DNA of 64,000 nucleotides, taken from NCBI GenBank assembly GCA_015179125.1, contig WHVA01000367.1, positions 53,682-117,681 of the forward strand, given 5' to 3'. Shown here one piece after another: positions 55,094 through 64,000 of this stretch. A program made the position numbers and the translations under genes. The stretch is from Gautieria morchelliformis (Eukaryota > Basidiomycota > Agaricomycetes > Gomphales > Gomphaceae). Under the pieces are notes generated by a model, which was not told where the DNA came from, searched no databases, and saw only the letters and a list, made by a program, of their open reading frames with translations. The stretch's first letter is position 1. Every line of letters begins with the position of its first letter.

Positions 55094-56158
55094 TCACCCT
55101 GTAGCTTGAGCACATATGGACCACGACCCTCCCGAAGCAATCTTGGTCAAAGTCGGCCCCCACAGAAGTGAATGCAAACGCAGCATTATACTGCCTGATA
55201 TTCTGGCGAAATCCTTTGCCTCAGGGTCCTGGCCTTCTAAGAGCTGTTTCAATGGCTGAGGGGGCTCTGGCAGGTCTTCCAGCTGCACCTTTCCTTCCAT
55301 ACAGCAATCACCAAATCTGGGCCGCACATTTGAGGATTTCTGCAGACGTTCTGCCCTCCAGTGTAATGCTCCACAGTCAGGGCAGGGAATAACCATGGGA
55401 CCCAAATCATGACGCTGCACATCTGCCTCAATTATTCTAGAGCGACCCAGTGGAAGAGGAGGAGGAGGCGCTGAGGACGCTGCGAGGTACAGGGAGCGGC
55501 TGAGGCAGGGTGCAGGGAGCGGGTGCAGGAGGTTGCAGGGAGCAGCTAGGAGGTCAGGGACGGCTGAGGAGGTCAGGGAGCGGCTGAGGAGGTGCAGGAG
55601 CGGCTGAGGAGCAGGAGCGCGAGGAGGTGCAGGAGGTGGCGGAGCGGAGGGCGGAGTGCAGGAGCAGCTGAGGAGGTGCAGGGAGTCGCTGAAGAGGCCG
55701 CAAAAGCGCAGGGAGTACGGCGGCATTGGTCTTATTGCATTGGCCTGAGCACGCAATGCTGCCACTCCTGCAGAACCTACTACAGGAGGATTAGCTGCCT
55801 GTCTACCCCTTCCCAATTGCTGCAATATAGCAGACTGCTCAGCAGCCTGAGCACGCAACTGTGCAATTCCTGCAGAACCAACCACAGGAAGATTGGGAGG
55901 TGGCTGTATTGGCTCCTGCCTGTATCTTCTCAAGGGCTGTGCTGGCTCAGCAGCCTGAGCACGCAACTGTGCAATTCCTGCAGAACCAACCACAGGAAGA
56001 TTAGGAGGTGGCTGTATCGGCTCCTGCCTGTATCTTCTCAAGGGCTGTGCTGCTGGGATTGCTGCTAACTGAGCACGAAGGGCTGCCACCTGCTGTCCAG
56101 GACTGGGATCAGGAGGACGTAATGGCTCTGCAGCAGGTTGTTGAAAAGGATCAGCCAC
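55094..56158 (-). pseudogene. Helitron protein N-terminal region with internal repeats and zinc finger
   Basis: A minus-strand frame of 354 codons upstream of the Rep domain, probably exon or frame 1 of the same protein. It opens MADPFQQPAAEPLRPP. It then has two near-identical ~36-residue units (YRQEPIQPPPNLPVV, GSAGIAQLRAQAAE) and a degenerate third, then a low-complexity Pro/Ser/Leu section derived from GC-rich GGAGCGGCTGAGG DNA repeats (55440-55700). The zinc-finger block of Helitron proteins follows: VIPCPDCGALHWRAERL and FGDCCMEGKVQL with LKQLLEGQDPEAKDF. The link to the Rep frame at 54962 is broken by frameshifts around 55000-55140. Confidence 0.75.
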
Positions 56159-57371
56159 ATTGCTTCTAGGAGGAGGGTGAGGGATGGCAAAAGGAGGTGG
56201 TGGAGGGGTGGCTGGTTCCGAGCTCTGGCAGCAGCCACAGCAAGGGCACGCGCTCTCCGATCAGTAGGCGACTCATACGACCCCTGCTCCTCCCTCGCCT
56301 TTACCTCCTGCTGACGATTTCTCTCTGGAGTAGAAGGATCCTGAGAAATGCAGGCATAAGCTTAGAGGAACAATCAAGCTACCCCACTTCAACTTACATT
56401 GCAAGCAGATGCTGTTGTTGTTAATTTTCCTTGGGCAAAGTCAGGGGAATTTATTAATTTCTAATTAAATCAATGCAGACAGCTCACACCAGACCACAGA
56501 GAAATACATACATACCAAGGAAGGGACAGGGAGTCTGTTTGTTAGGCAAAGTCACGGGAATTTATTAATTCTATTTAAAACAATAAGGCGTTGCGAAATA
56601 TTTCCGGTGGCACGGATGTGTTCCGCTTCCGGTGGAAGGGTTACGTACAGCAAGCACTCCCCTTCCGTCAGAGTGTCAGAGGCTCACACCAGACCACAGA
56701 GAAATATATGTACCAAGGAAGGGATGGGAAATTTTTTTGATGAAAATATCCAAGTCTTCTTTGGCTATCCAACTGGAATAATTCCAGTAAAAGGTCTGGT
56801 CCTGGTCCTGGTCCTGGGGAGATGTCTTCTTCAGCCACCAGTAGTGCAAGTCAACACTGAAAGAACTGCAATGCAATTGTGGCTCCCTCTAAGGCAGCCT
56901 GGGATGACTACCTGGCTCCTTAGCAGAGAAAAAGCTGCCCCACTGAAGAGGTCAACCCCAATAGTTCACTGCAGAGATCTCCCTGGGAAGAGATCTTTTG
57001 TGTACTACACTATATAGGCTATCTATTAATTCACTCTCACGCCAATTTTTATTCTATCTAGTAGTGGGCAGAGAGGAGAGGAGAGGAGAGGAGGGTGGTG
57101 GTGGAGTGCGCAAAGCGGCTGGCTGCGCAGCGATCTGCCAGCGCAGCGCTGCTTTGAGCACCTGAGCAGACCGGCCTAAACCGCTCGCGGCTGCGCCGCT
57201 CGCACGCTCCAGAACGCTGCGCAGCGCTGGAGCCGGAAGAGTGGCGCAAACCGCTGGTGGGGCTCGCGGCTGCGCCGCTCGCGCGCTCCGCTGACAAACT
57301 GATGACCAAGCATTGGTCAGCATTTGTCAGCGCGCCCACAACCTCCCACCGTGCTGCTTTCACCTATAGGA
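56159..57371 (-). mobile_element. Helitron unit 1 5' region and 5' terminus
   Basis: Noncoding leader of unit 1, ending on the minus strand with TCCTATAGGTGAAAG at 57370. That sequence resembles the 5' start of unit 0 (TCTAAGAGTGAAACG) and is followed by the same GGTTGTGGGCGC..GCTGACAAA..TGACCAATGCTTGGTCA segment. The region includes a direct repeat at 56440-56710 (GGCAAAGTCA.GGGAATTTATTAATT and CTCACACCAGACCACAGAG each twice). It also has a (GGAGA)n run at 57070. No gene seen. Confidence 0.6.
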
Positions 57372-57376
57372 ACTAG

Positions 57377-58135
57377 GTGGATACCCGCGCTTCGCGCGGG
57401 GGTGCAAGTCAAACGCTCGGTAAGGTCAAACACATCAGCAAAGTCAAACACCTTGGGTAAATCAAACTTGGGATAAGTCAAAGACATTCAGATAAGTAAA
57501 ATGCATCTTATTGATTAAAAGTAGCTCTAAGTAACACATTGAGGTAGGTAATGTTATGACCATGCTGCTTGACCAACTCTGGTACCTCTGCACCTCCTCT
57601 GACTCTATTCCGCAATGTCCACACTTCGACCTTTTGATCTCCTTGTTCTTTCCTATTCACATATTTCCCCTTATGACTCTATTCACCAGCCTTCCTTACT
57701 TAACCCTTACATAGCAATTCCGGAGCATCAGGAGTTCCATTTTTTCCGCTATCAATTCCCTGGGTGGGTACCCACACTTCGCATGGGGGTGCAAGTCAAT
57801 GCATCGGTAAGGTCAAACACATTGGGTGAATCAAACTTGGGATAAGTCAAACACATTCGGATAAGAAAATTTCATTCAGATAAGTAAACTCTTCTTATTG
57901 ATTGAAAGTACTCTAAATAACACATCAAGGTAGGTAATGTTATGACCATGCTCAACCAACTCCGGTACCCCCACACCTCTGACTCTATTCCACAATGTCT
58001 GCACTTCAACCTTGTGATCCCCTTGTTCTTCACATATTTCCCCTAATGACTCTTTTCACCAGCATTCCATACTTGACCCTCAGCACAGCAGTCCAGAGCG
58101 TCAGAGTTCCATTTGTTCCGCTACCAATTAGACCC
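57377..58135 (+). repeat. ~380-bp tandem duplication of Helitron end plus LTR-B start
   Basis: 57377-57759 and 57760-58135 are collinear copies. Each holds GTGG(A/G)TACCC(G/A)C, the TTCGC hairpin, the GGTAAGGTCAAACAC region, GGTAGGTAA, and the first ~200 bp of LTR-B up to CCGCTA(T/C)CAATT. The second copy leads into the rest of LTR-B copy 4. The duplication therefore happened after LTR-B inserted. Confidence 0.8.
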
Positions 58136-58574
58136 TTGGTCTTTTGCCTATTTTCTTAGTTCTACACTGCACCCCCTTGTAGTTCCTCTTGTTTTGCATT
58201 AGGTACTTTTATTCTAGTTACTTGCACTGGAATTGCTTACCTCTACCTTCTGACATGTTGTCTCAGCTCTTTGTATAAAACCCAGTCATGTGTGCCTCTG
58301 TTCAGCAATCAATAATCGACTTTGATATGTCACTCCCTTTGCACTGTCTCCGGTTCTTAGACCTGCAAGGCCTCTGTCTCTCTGACCTCCGTCTTCCAAC
58401 TTGATTCTCATATCCAACTTAAATCAATTCTTGAACCCTTACTACTTCAGTTACAATACTCAACCTCTTCCAACTTCCCAATCTCAGATCTCCAAAATAC
58501 TTAGGATGATAGTTGGGGGTGCAACATATAAGTTGGAGCTGCAGTCCTTTTAGATCCAAACCTGATACATAACA
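57938..58574 (+). repeat. LTR-B copy 4, solo LTR
   Basis: 637 bp, TGTTATGACCATGC...TGATACATAACA, flanked by GGTAA at 57933-57937 and 58575-58579. An incomplete copy of its first ~200 bp lies upstream at 57552-57757 as part of the tandem duplication. TATAAAA at about 58272. Confidence 0.92.
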
Positions 58575-58776
58575 GGTAATGACTCTACACATTTCTCCCA
58601 TGTCTCATGTCCCCTACCTCACATGTAGTGTGTCCTTGCCTGTAGTGTGTCATCACACTTTATCTGTCCTCACACGTATTGCATCCTCACATGTGGCATG
58701 TCCCCACACGTAGTGTGTCCCAAAGCATAGTGTGCGTAGTGTGTCTCCACATGTAGCATGTCTCCATATGTAGTGT

Positions 58777-59262
58777 TGTTGGGTGCATTTATGCTCCTGC
58801 ACCAAAATCAAGCATAATATATTCAATTTATTGTGTGGTGTTTCAATATTTTCTCATACTGTTCTTGTACCATGCATCCATTTCTCTGCTTATTTTCGAA
58901 ATTTTCAGTCACTCTCTATCTCTCCATTTCATTCTGTTATTTCTACTTTCACAGGCGGCTGCACCCAGCGGAGTTTGAAATGACTTCGACGCGCGAGCCC
59001 TTGGGCGCTAAAGGGCCGGGTGCAAGTATATGCCTTCTGAGACAGGATTACACTCCTCTCTCAGTGACAATAAATTCACTGAGAGAGGCGAGTAGTATCT
59101 TTCATATTTACATAGCATGTTGACTGAAAATCATGTAGTATATTGATTCTAGGTATTGTATTAATATATCAGTGACAATAAATTCACTGAGAGAGTATAT
59201 TTGATTCTAGCTTTCTAAGAACTCTACCGAACCTTCCCTGCCATAGCCCCTAGTTGCTAACA
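58777..59262 (+). repeat. Copia 5' LTR
   Basis: 486 bp, TGTTGGGTGC...CTAACA, preceded by AGTGT (58772-58776), the likely target duplication whose partner would lie just outside the window. It contains two copies of CAGTGACAATAAATTCACTGA (58 and ~110 bp from each other's context), probable polyadenylation or regulatory inverted repeats. It differs from the 3' LTR at roughly five positions. Confidence 0.95.
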
Positions 59263-59263
59263 A

Positions 59264-59276
59264 GGGTTATGGGCCC
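59264..59276 (+). other. Copia primer-binding site (initiator tRNA-Met anticodon loop)
   Basis: GGGTTATGGGCCC starts two bases after the LTR. It is the reverse complement of GGGCCCATAACCC, the anticodon stem-loop of eukaryotic initiator tRNA-Met. Priming from this internal site is known for copia-like and Ty5 elements. The gag ATG (59269) lies inside it. Confidence 0.8.
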
Positions 59277-60467
59277 CGCAGACACTTCGCAGAAGCTTTT
59301 GGGTGTGGAGAAGCTTGCAACAGATGGAAGTAATTGGCCTCTGTGGCGAGCTACTCTCACAAGTTATTTTGAGTCCAAAAATCTACTCAGGCATATAGAA
59401 GGGAGAGCCATTCGACCTCCTGATCCTCCAGTCATGCCCCCAGGCCATATTCTCACAGAAGCTGAGGAAACTCAGATGAGAAGGCTGAGGAGAAGCTGGA
59501 GAAGTATCTTGCCAGAGAAGGACAGGCAAAAACCCAAATAATCGTCTCAGTGTCAGAGTCACTAGCTCTGATGCTACAGAAGAGACATACAGCAAAAGAA
59601 GTCTGGGATGCATTGGTCAATGAGATGACCAAAAAGCCCAAGATGGTCCTCACCAACCTACAGAGACAGCTTCGCAGTATGAGGTGTCCTGAGGATGGAG
59701 ACTTGAGAGATCACTTGGACAAGGCCCAAGACCTCTATGCTCGTCTCAATGAGATGGGAGCCAGAATTTCTGAAGGAGAGTTCACCGACATTATCCTTGC
59801 ATCACTTCCACCCTCCTATGAGGCAGTTATGAATGCCCTTACCACGTCGCTCGAAGAATGTGGAATGCCCTTAGTGCCTGATGATATTATCAGAGTACTA
59901 AAGGCTCAATACGACAGGAGAAAGACTCTCAATATTTCACAAGAAGAGCAGGCATTTATTGGTTCATCTACGAAAGGGCAGAAGGGCCGGAAAGACCCGA
60001 AGGTGCTTGCATGCACTAATTGCCACAAGCCTGGACATGCTATAGAGAGTTGCTGGGCTAAAGGAGGTGGTAAAGAAGGCCAGGGGCCACGTCAGAAGAA
60101 GAAAGCGAAAGCCAAAAAGAAGAAGGGCAAAGCCAAGGCGAATGTTGCCGAAGAAGTGTCCTCTGAGGAGGATGAGAGTGGCAGTCCAGCCGCTTTCGCC
60201 AACTTCGACTGCTCTAATTTGAGTAGTTTATCTCTGGACACTGTTGTTATCCTCGACACTGGAACGACCGCACATATGACCCCTCACAAGAATTTATTGA
60301 GGGATTACAGTCCATTCTCACAGCCGCGCACAATTCGTGCAGCCAACAAAGGCACTTTTGATGCCTTCGGTTCAGGCTCACTCGTGCTATCTAACAAGGT
60401 TGGAGATAAGACTGTGAACATTACATTGAAGGATACGTTCTACGCCCAAAAATGGCTGTTACCCTGA
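59269..60467 (+). pseudogene. Copia Gag and protease, one frameshift
   Basis: MGPADTSQKLLGVEKL starts at 59269. The UBN2-type Gag follows with SNWPLWRATLTSYFESKNLL and, after a frameshift near 59480-59530, KEVWDALVNEMTKKPKMV, LRDHLDKAQDLYARLNEMG and ILASLPPSYEAVMNAL. The zinc knuckle CTNCHKPGHAIESC lies near 60010-60055, then a Lys-rich basic stretch. The protease active site VILDTGTTAHMTPHKNLL (60247-60300) closes the frame, which shifts again at about 60455 (FYAQKW). These would form particles and mature the polyprotein. Confidence 0.9.
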
Positions 60468-61960
60468 TCTCGATCGGCCGGTGCGATGATGCAGGCTATA
60501 ACACACAAATAGCTGATCAGAAATGCACAATATCCAATCGTAAAGGCAGGATATTGATGCAAGCACCGAAGCTGAATGGCTTATATCGATTTGATTTACA
60601 ACACACAAGTGCCGAAGCGCATGTATGCGCATCAGCCATGGAAATACATCAAAAATGGGGCACATTTCACAAAAGTCCCTACAGCACTTGCTCAACCGTG
60701 GCATGATATTAGGCATTGAATTGAGCTCAAAAGGTGACAAGGTTGTTTGCGATGCGTGCATTCAGGCGAAGATTGCACGTAAATCACTTCCTCAGGAACC
60801 CAGAAGCCGATCATCAAAATTCGGTGACAGAATTTATTCTGATGTCTGGGGACCAGCGAGACACTCCACAATTGACAAGAAATCCTATTATGTGTCTTTC
60901 ATCGACGACTACTCAAGAGAATCGGTTATCTATTTGATGGCAAACAAATCGGAAGCATTTTCAAAATACAAACTCTACGAGGCCTTGATGCTTCGACAGA
61001 GGAATAGTGCACATCAAAGCACTTGTTTCCGACAGAGGGGGCGAATACACAAGCTCAGAATTTGAACAGCATTTAGCCAAGCAAGGCACGAAGCATCGGT
61101 TAACCGTGCACGACACCCCAGAGTCAAATGGTGTTGCTGAACGTTTAAACCGAACTCTAGTTGAAAGAGCTCGTGCCATGCTATTGGAATCAAGTCTTCC
61201 TAAGACTCTATGGGGGCATGCAATTTTGCATGCCAACTATCTTAGGAATCGGACACACACAAGAGCTTTGCCAGACAAAACCCCTTTTGAAATGATCCAT
61301 CACGAGAAACCGAACCTGAAAGACATACACGTGTGGGGAATTGAAGTCTACGTTAAAGTCAAAGAGGGAAACAAACTAGCAGCCCGTGCCAAAAGAGCTC
61401 GGTGGATAGGAATCTCTGGACAGAGCCATGGTCACTGCATCTACTGGCCTGACTCTCAGAAGGTTTCTGTCGAGCGGAATGTTATATTTGACTCAGAGAT
61501 GAAGGGGGGCAAAGCTCCAATCATTTCTATTGAAGAGTCACAGCTACCTACGTCCAGAAAAATGGTACAGGCCATCTCGGCGCCAGCACCTATGCCTACG
61601 CTTAGTCAGCGAGAGGCAAAGATCGAGGAAATTGATGATGATGAACCAGAGGAACGTCTGAAAGAGCTGCAACCCAGTCAGACTGTTGATGCAGACCTAA
61701 AGAAGCTGCTCCAACAAGGAGAAGCGAGAGATCCGTCAGCAGCAGGTGCAGCCGGCCCCAAGTGGTCCCGTAACAAGATCTCAAACAAGAGACATGCTGG
61801 TGCAGATATCACTACACTAGCTTACGAGGACATTGAGGACCATCAAGACAAATTATTCGAACAAGATTTATCCTCTGTCACTGACGGCATCAGTGATTAT
61901 AACCTTGCCATCAGTACACTTTCGACCTCCGATCAAAACAAAGATAATGTGCTGCCGGAT
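60452..61960 (+). pseudogene. Copia integrase, frameshifted
   Basis: Zinc region: EIHQKWGHIS and VCDACIQAK (60640-60770) across two frames. The core has IYSDVWGPARHSTIDKKSYY (first Asp) and VSFIDDYSRES (60835-60930). After a frameshift near 61005 come ALVSDRGGEYTSSEFEQHL (second Asp) and TPESNGVAERLNRTLVERAR (Glu). Then follow TPFEMIHHEKPNLKDIHVWG and the ERNVIFDSEM end, and an acidic linker with QREAKIEEIDDDEPEE. All three catalytic residues remain. Confidence 0.92.
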
Positions 61961-63516
61961 TTGAATCAGACCGAGCCTAGCAATGCAGATGAAGCCTTAA
62001 ATGATCCTATGTGGAAAGCATCGATGGATAAAGAGTATAAGGTGCTACTCGACAAAGGTGTATGGGAAGTGGTTAAACCACCTCCTGGGGCAAATATTGT
62101 CGGAAATAGATGGGTATTCCTCTGGAAACGCAATCCAGAAGGTGAACCCATCACCCTAGATCGAGGATGGTCGCCCAAGGCTTTACACAAAGTTTTGGAG
62201 TCGACTACAATGAAACCTATGCACCTGTTGCTCGGATGACTTCCTTACGGATTATATGTGCCATTGCTGCCAGGAACAACTGGCCTATTCACCAAATGGA
62301 TGTGGACAGTGCGTATTTGAATGCTACACTGCCAGAACCTATTTACATGAGACAGCCGTATGGATATGAGACCGGAGACAAAGATGATGTCCTCCTGCTG
62401 AAGAAAGCACTTTACGGCCTCAAACAATCTGGAAGGGAATGGTACAAACGTCTGAGTGGTGAATTTCTCAAGTTAGGATTCACTAAATCAGCTTCGGATG
62501 GAGCTGTATTTTGCAGACGTGGACCGAGAGGGCATGCGATTATTGCACGGCAGTAGACGACCTCACTATCACAGCTGAGAGTCAACCAATCCTCGATGGG
62601 TAAAGCATGACTTGCCCAGATCTTCAGTATGAAAGATCTAGGCGAGATTCACTGGCTTTTGAACCTCAAAATCGAAAGAGATTGGAATAACAAATCGATT
62701 GCAATATCACAAGCCGCATACATCCAAAAATCATCAAAAAATTCAATCTGGATGATGCCAAAACATTTTCCACGCCTCTCGACCCAGCCGTTAAATTATC
62801 CAGAGACCAATGCCCTTCCACAGATGAAGACAAACAGAAGATGTCAAGAATTCCATACAGACAAGCGATAGGATCATTGATGTGGGCAGCAGTAGCCACT
62901 CGACCGGACATTGCATTCGCAGTGTCATTACTTTCTCAATTCCTCGAAAACCCAGGTCCAACACATTGGCATGCAGTCAAACGTGTCTTTAAATATCTAA
63001 AAGGCACGATGGACTACAAATTGACACTTGGGAAAAATCGAGACGGCCTCATTGGGTATTCAGATGCGGATTGGGCTTCTCAAGAGCACAGGCACTCATA
63101 CTCGGCTTATATTTTTCAGATTGATGGAGGGACAGTATCATGGAGTTGTCAAAAACAATCCATAGTAGCCCTATCATCAACTGAAGCCGAATTCGTTGCT
63201 CTGACTCATGCGAGCAAAGAAGCCTTATGGATGCGCCACTTTATTTCTGAAGTATTCCAACCGCTGAATTGTCCCATCAAACTTTATTCAGACAATCAAT
63301 CAGCCATTGCCATCGTCTATGGCACTCAACAACACACGAGGACCAAGCATTTCGACATTAGATTATATTTCATCCGAGATATAGTCGAAGATGAAGAAAT
63401 TAAGCTTGTGTACCTACCAACGGAACACATGCTAGCCGATCTTCTCACTAAAGGACTTCCTAGTCCTAGAGTGAGAATCCTCAACGAAGAATCGGAATAT
63501 ATTAAGCTTGAGGGGG
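61961..63516 (+). pseudogene. Copia reverse transcriptase and RNase H, frameshifted
   Basis: RT: MWKASMDKEYKVLLDKGVWEVV, NRWVFLWKRNPEGEP, then after a frameshift near 62155 VAQGFTQSFGVDYNETYAPV, IHQMDVDSAYLNATLPEPIY and LKKALYGLKQSGREWYKRL. The YVDD box is degraded: after CHAIIARQ the frame stops at 62554, where the next frame shows AVDDL. MKDLGEIHWLLNLKI follows in a third frame. RNase H is in one clean frame from 62841: IPYRQAIGSLMWAAVATRPD, IGYSDADWASQ, ALSSTEAEFVAL, SDNQSAIAI and HTRTKHFDI..FIRD. The frame reads on into the 3' LTR after a GAGGGGGCG polypurine tract (63510-63518). Confidence 0.92.
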
Positions 63517-63518
63517 CG

Positions 63519-64000
63519 TGTTGGGTGCATTTATGCTCCTGCACCAAAATCAAGCATAATATATTCAATTTATTGTGTGGTGTTTCAATATTTTCTCATA
63601 TGTTCTTGTACCATGCATCCATTTCTCTGCTTATTTTCGAAATTTTCAGTCACTCTCTATCTCTCCATTTCATTCTGTTATTTCTATTTTCACAGGCGGC
63701 TGCACCCAGCGGAGTTTGAAATGACTTCGACGCGCGAGCCCTTGGGCGCTAAAGGGCCGGGTGCAAGTATATGCCTTCTGAGACAGGATTACACTCCTCT
63801 CTCAGTGACAATAAATTCACTGAGAGAGGCGAGTAGTATCTTTCATATTTACATAGCATGTTGACTGAAAATCATGTAGTATATTTGATTCTAGGTATTG
63901 TATTAATACATCAGTGACAATAAATTCACTGAGAGAGTATATTTGATTCTAGCTTTCTAAGAACTCTACCGAACCTTCCCTGCCATAGCCCTAGTTGCTA
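63519..64000 (+). repeat. Copia 3' LTR, cut by the window end
   Basis: Starts TGTTGGGTGC right after the polypurine tract and runs to the last base (…AGTTGCTA), about 3 bp short of the LTR end. It differs from the 5' LTR by single-base indels (TACTGTTC/TATGTTC, TAGCCCCTAG/TAGCCCTAG, TATATTGA/TATATTTGA) and few substitutions. Confidence 0.95.

Larger units (their letters stand above)
57373..58776 (-). mobile_element. Helitron unit 2, 3' end portion only
   Basis: CTAG at 57373-57376 with the same hairpin (57384-57400) as unit 1, continuing right through GGTAAGGTCAAACAC..TTGGGTAAATCAAACTTGG sequence also seen in unit 0 (51150-51220). It ends where the Copia element is inserted at 58777. No Rep or helicase sequence is left. 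It contains a tandem duplication, LTR-B copy 4 and a TGTAGTGTGTC minisatellite (58585-58776). Confidence 0.7.

Overview
The window looks like a repeat-dense chromosome region from a filamentous basidiomycete, probably an agaricomycete. The evidence is a Plavaka-type transposase, short GT-AG introns, Ty3 and Copia elements, Tad-like LINEs, Helitrons, a Mutator-like transposase with a SWIM finger, and a DUF6533-type multi-membrane-span gene. I see no tRNA or rRNA gene, no CRISPR array and no bacterial operon. Most coding sequence belongs to mobile elements, and most of it is broken.

Layout. 1-17.1 kb is a nest. A Plavaka transposase gene is split in two: its N-terminal part is on the minus strand (368-4420) and its C-terminal part on the plus strand (15193-17081). 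Both parts abut an LTR of the same Ty3 element (gypsy1: LTR 197-367, pol 9140-15044, LTR 15002-15192), which suggests an inversion. Gypsy1 and Plavaka were then hit by solo LTRs of a second family (LTR-A copies at 10320-11562, 13675-14672 and 15469-16737, with further pieces at 4864-6007 and 8582-8922). The piece at 4864 carries a third Ty3 element (gypsy2, 6008-8288) with a self-priming signature. A Copia solo LTR sits at 2944-3432.

17.5-18.3 kb is a GC-rich palindromic tandem array. 19.1-24.5 kb is a Tad/I-like LINE with ORF1, endonuclease, reverse transcriptase and RNase H. 25.2-29 kb holds a possible SET-like fragment, two solo LTRs of family LTR-B and a chromovirus integrase tail.

29-45 kb is the least degraded and most interesting part. 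Two 1.07-kb inverted repeat arms (28974-30044 and 37272-38343) bracket a DUF6533-like gene on the minus strand and a multi-exon AT-hook/MULE/SWIM transposase. The right arm is an insertion with a 6-bp target duplication. If it is removed, the transposase frame runs, with one stop, into a C48 (Ulp1-like) protease domain. An unrecognised multi-exon gene (39607-40945) and a second C48-protease gene (42430-44987) follow on the same strand.

46-48.5 kb has a degenerate tandem array and a second LINE ORF1 split by a Copia solo LTR. 48954-58776 is a head-to-tail run of three Helitron units on the minus strand. The middle one (51105-57371) carries a nearly complete Rep/helicase. 58777-64000 is a Copia element with almost identical LTRs and an initiator-tRNA-Met anticodon-loop primer site; its right LTR runs off the window about 3 bp short.

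How it fits together: few stable host genes are visible. The window records successive rounds of insertion, LTR-LTR recombination to solo LTRs, inversion and transition-biased decay.
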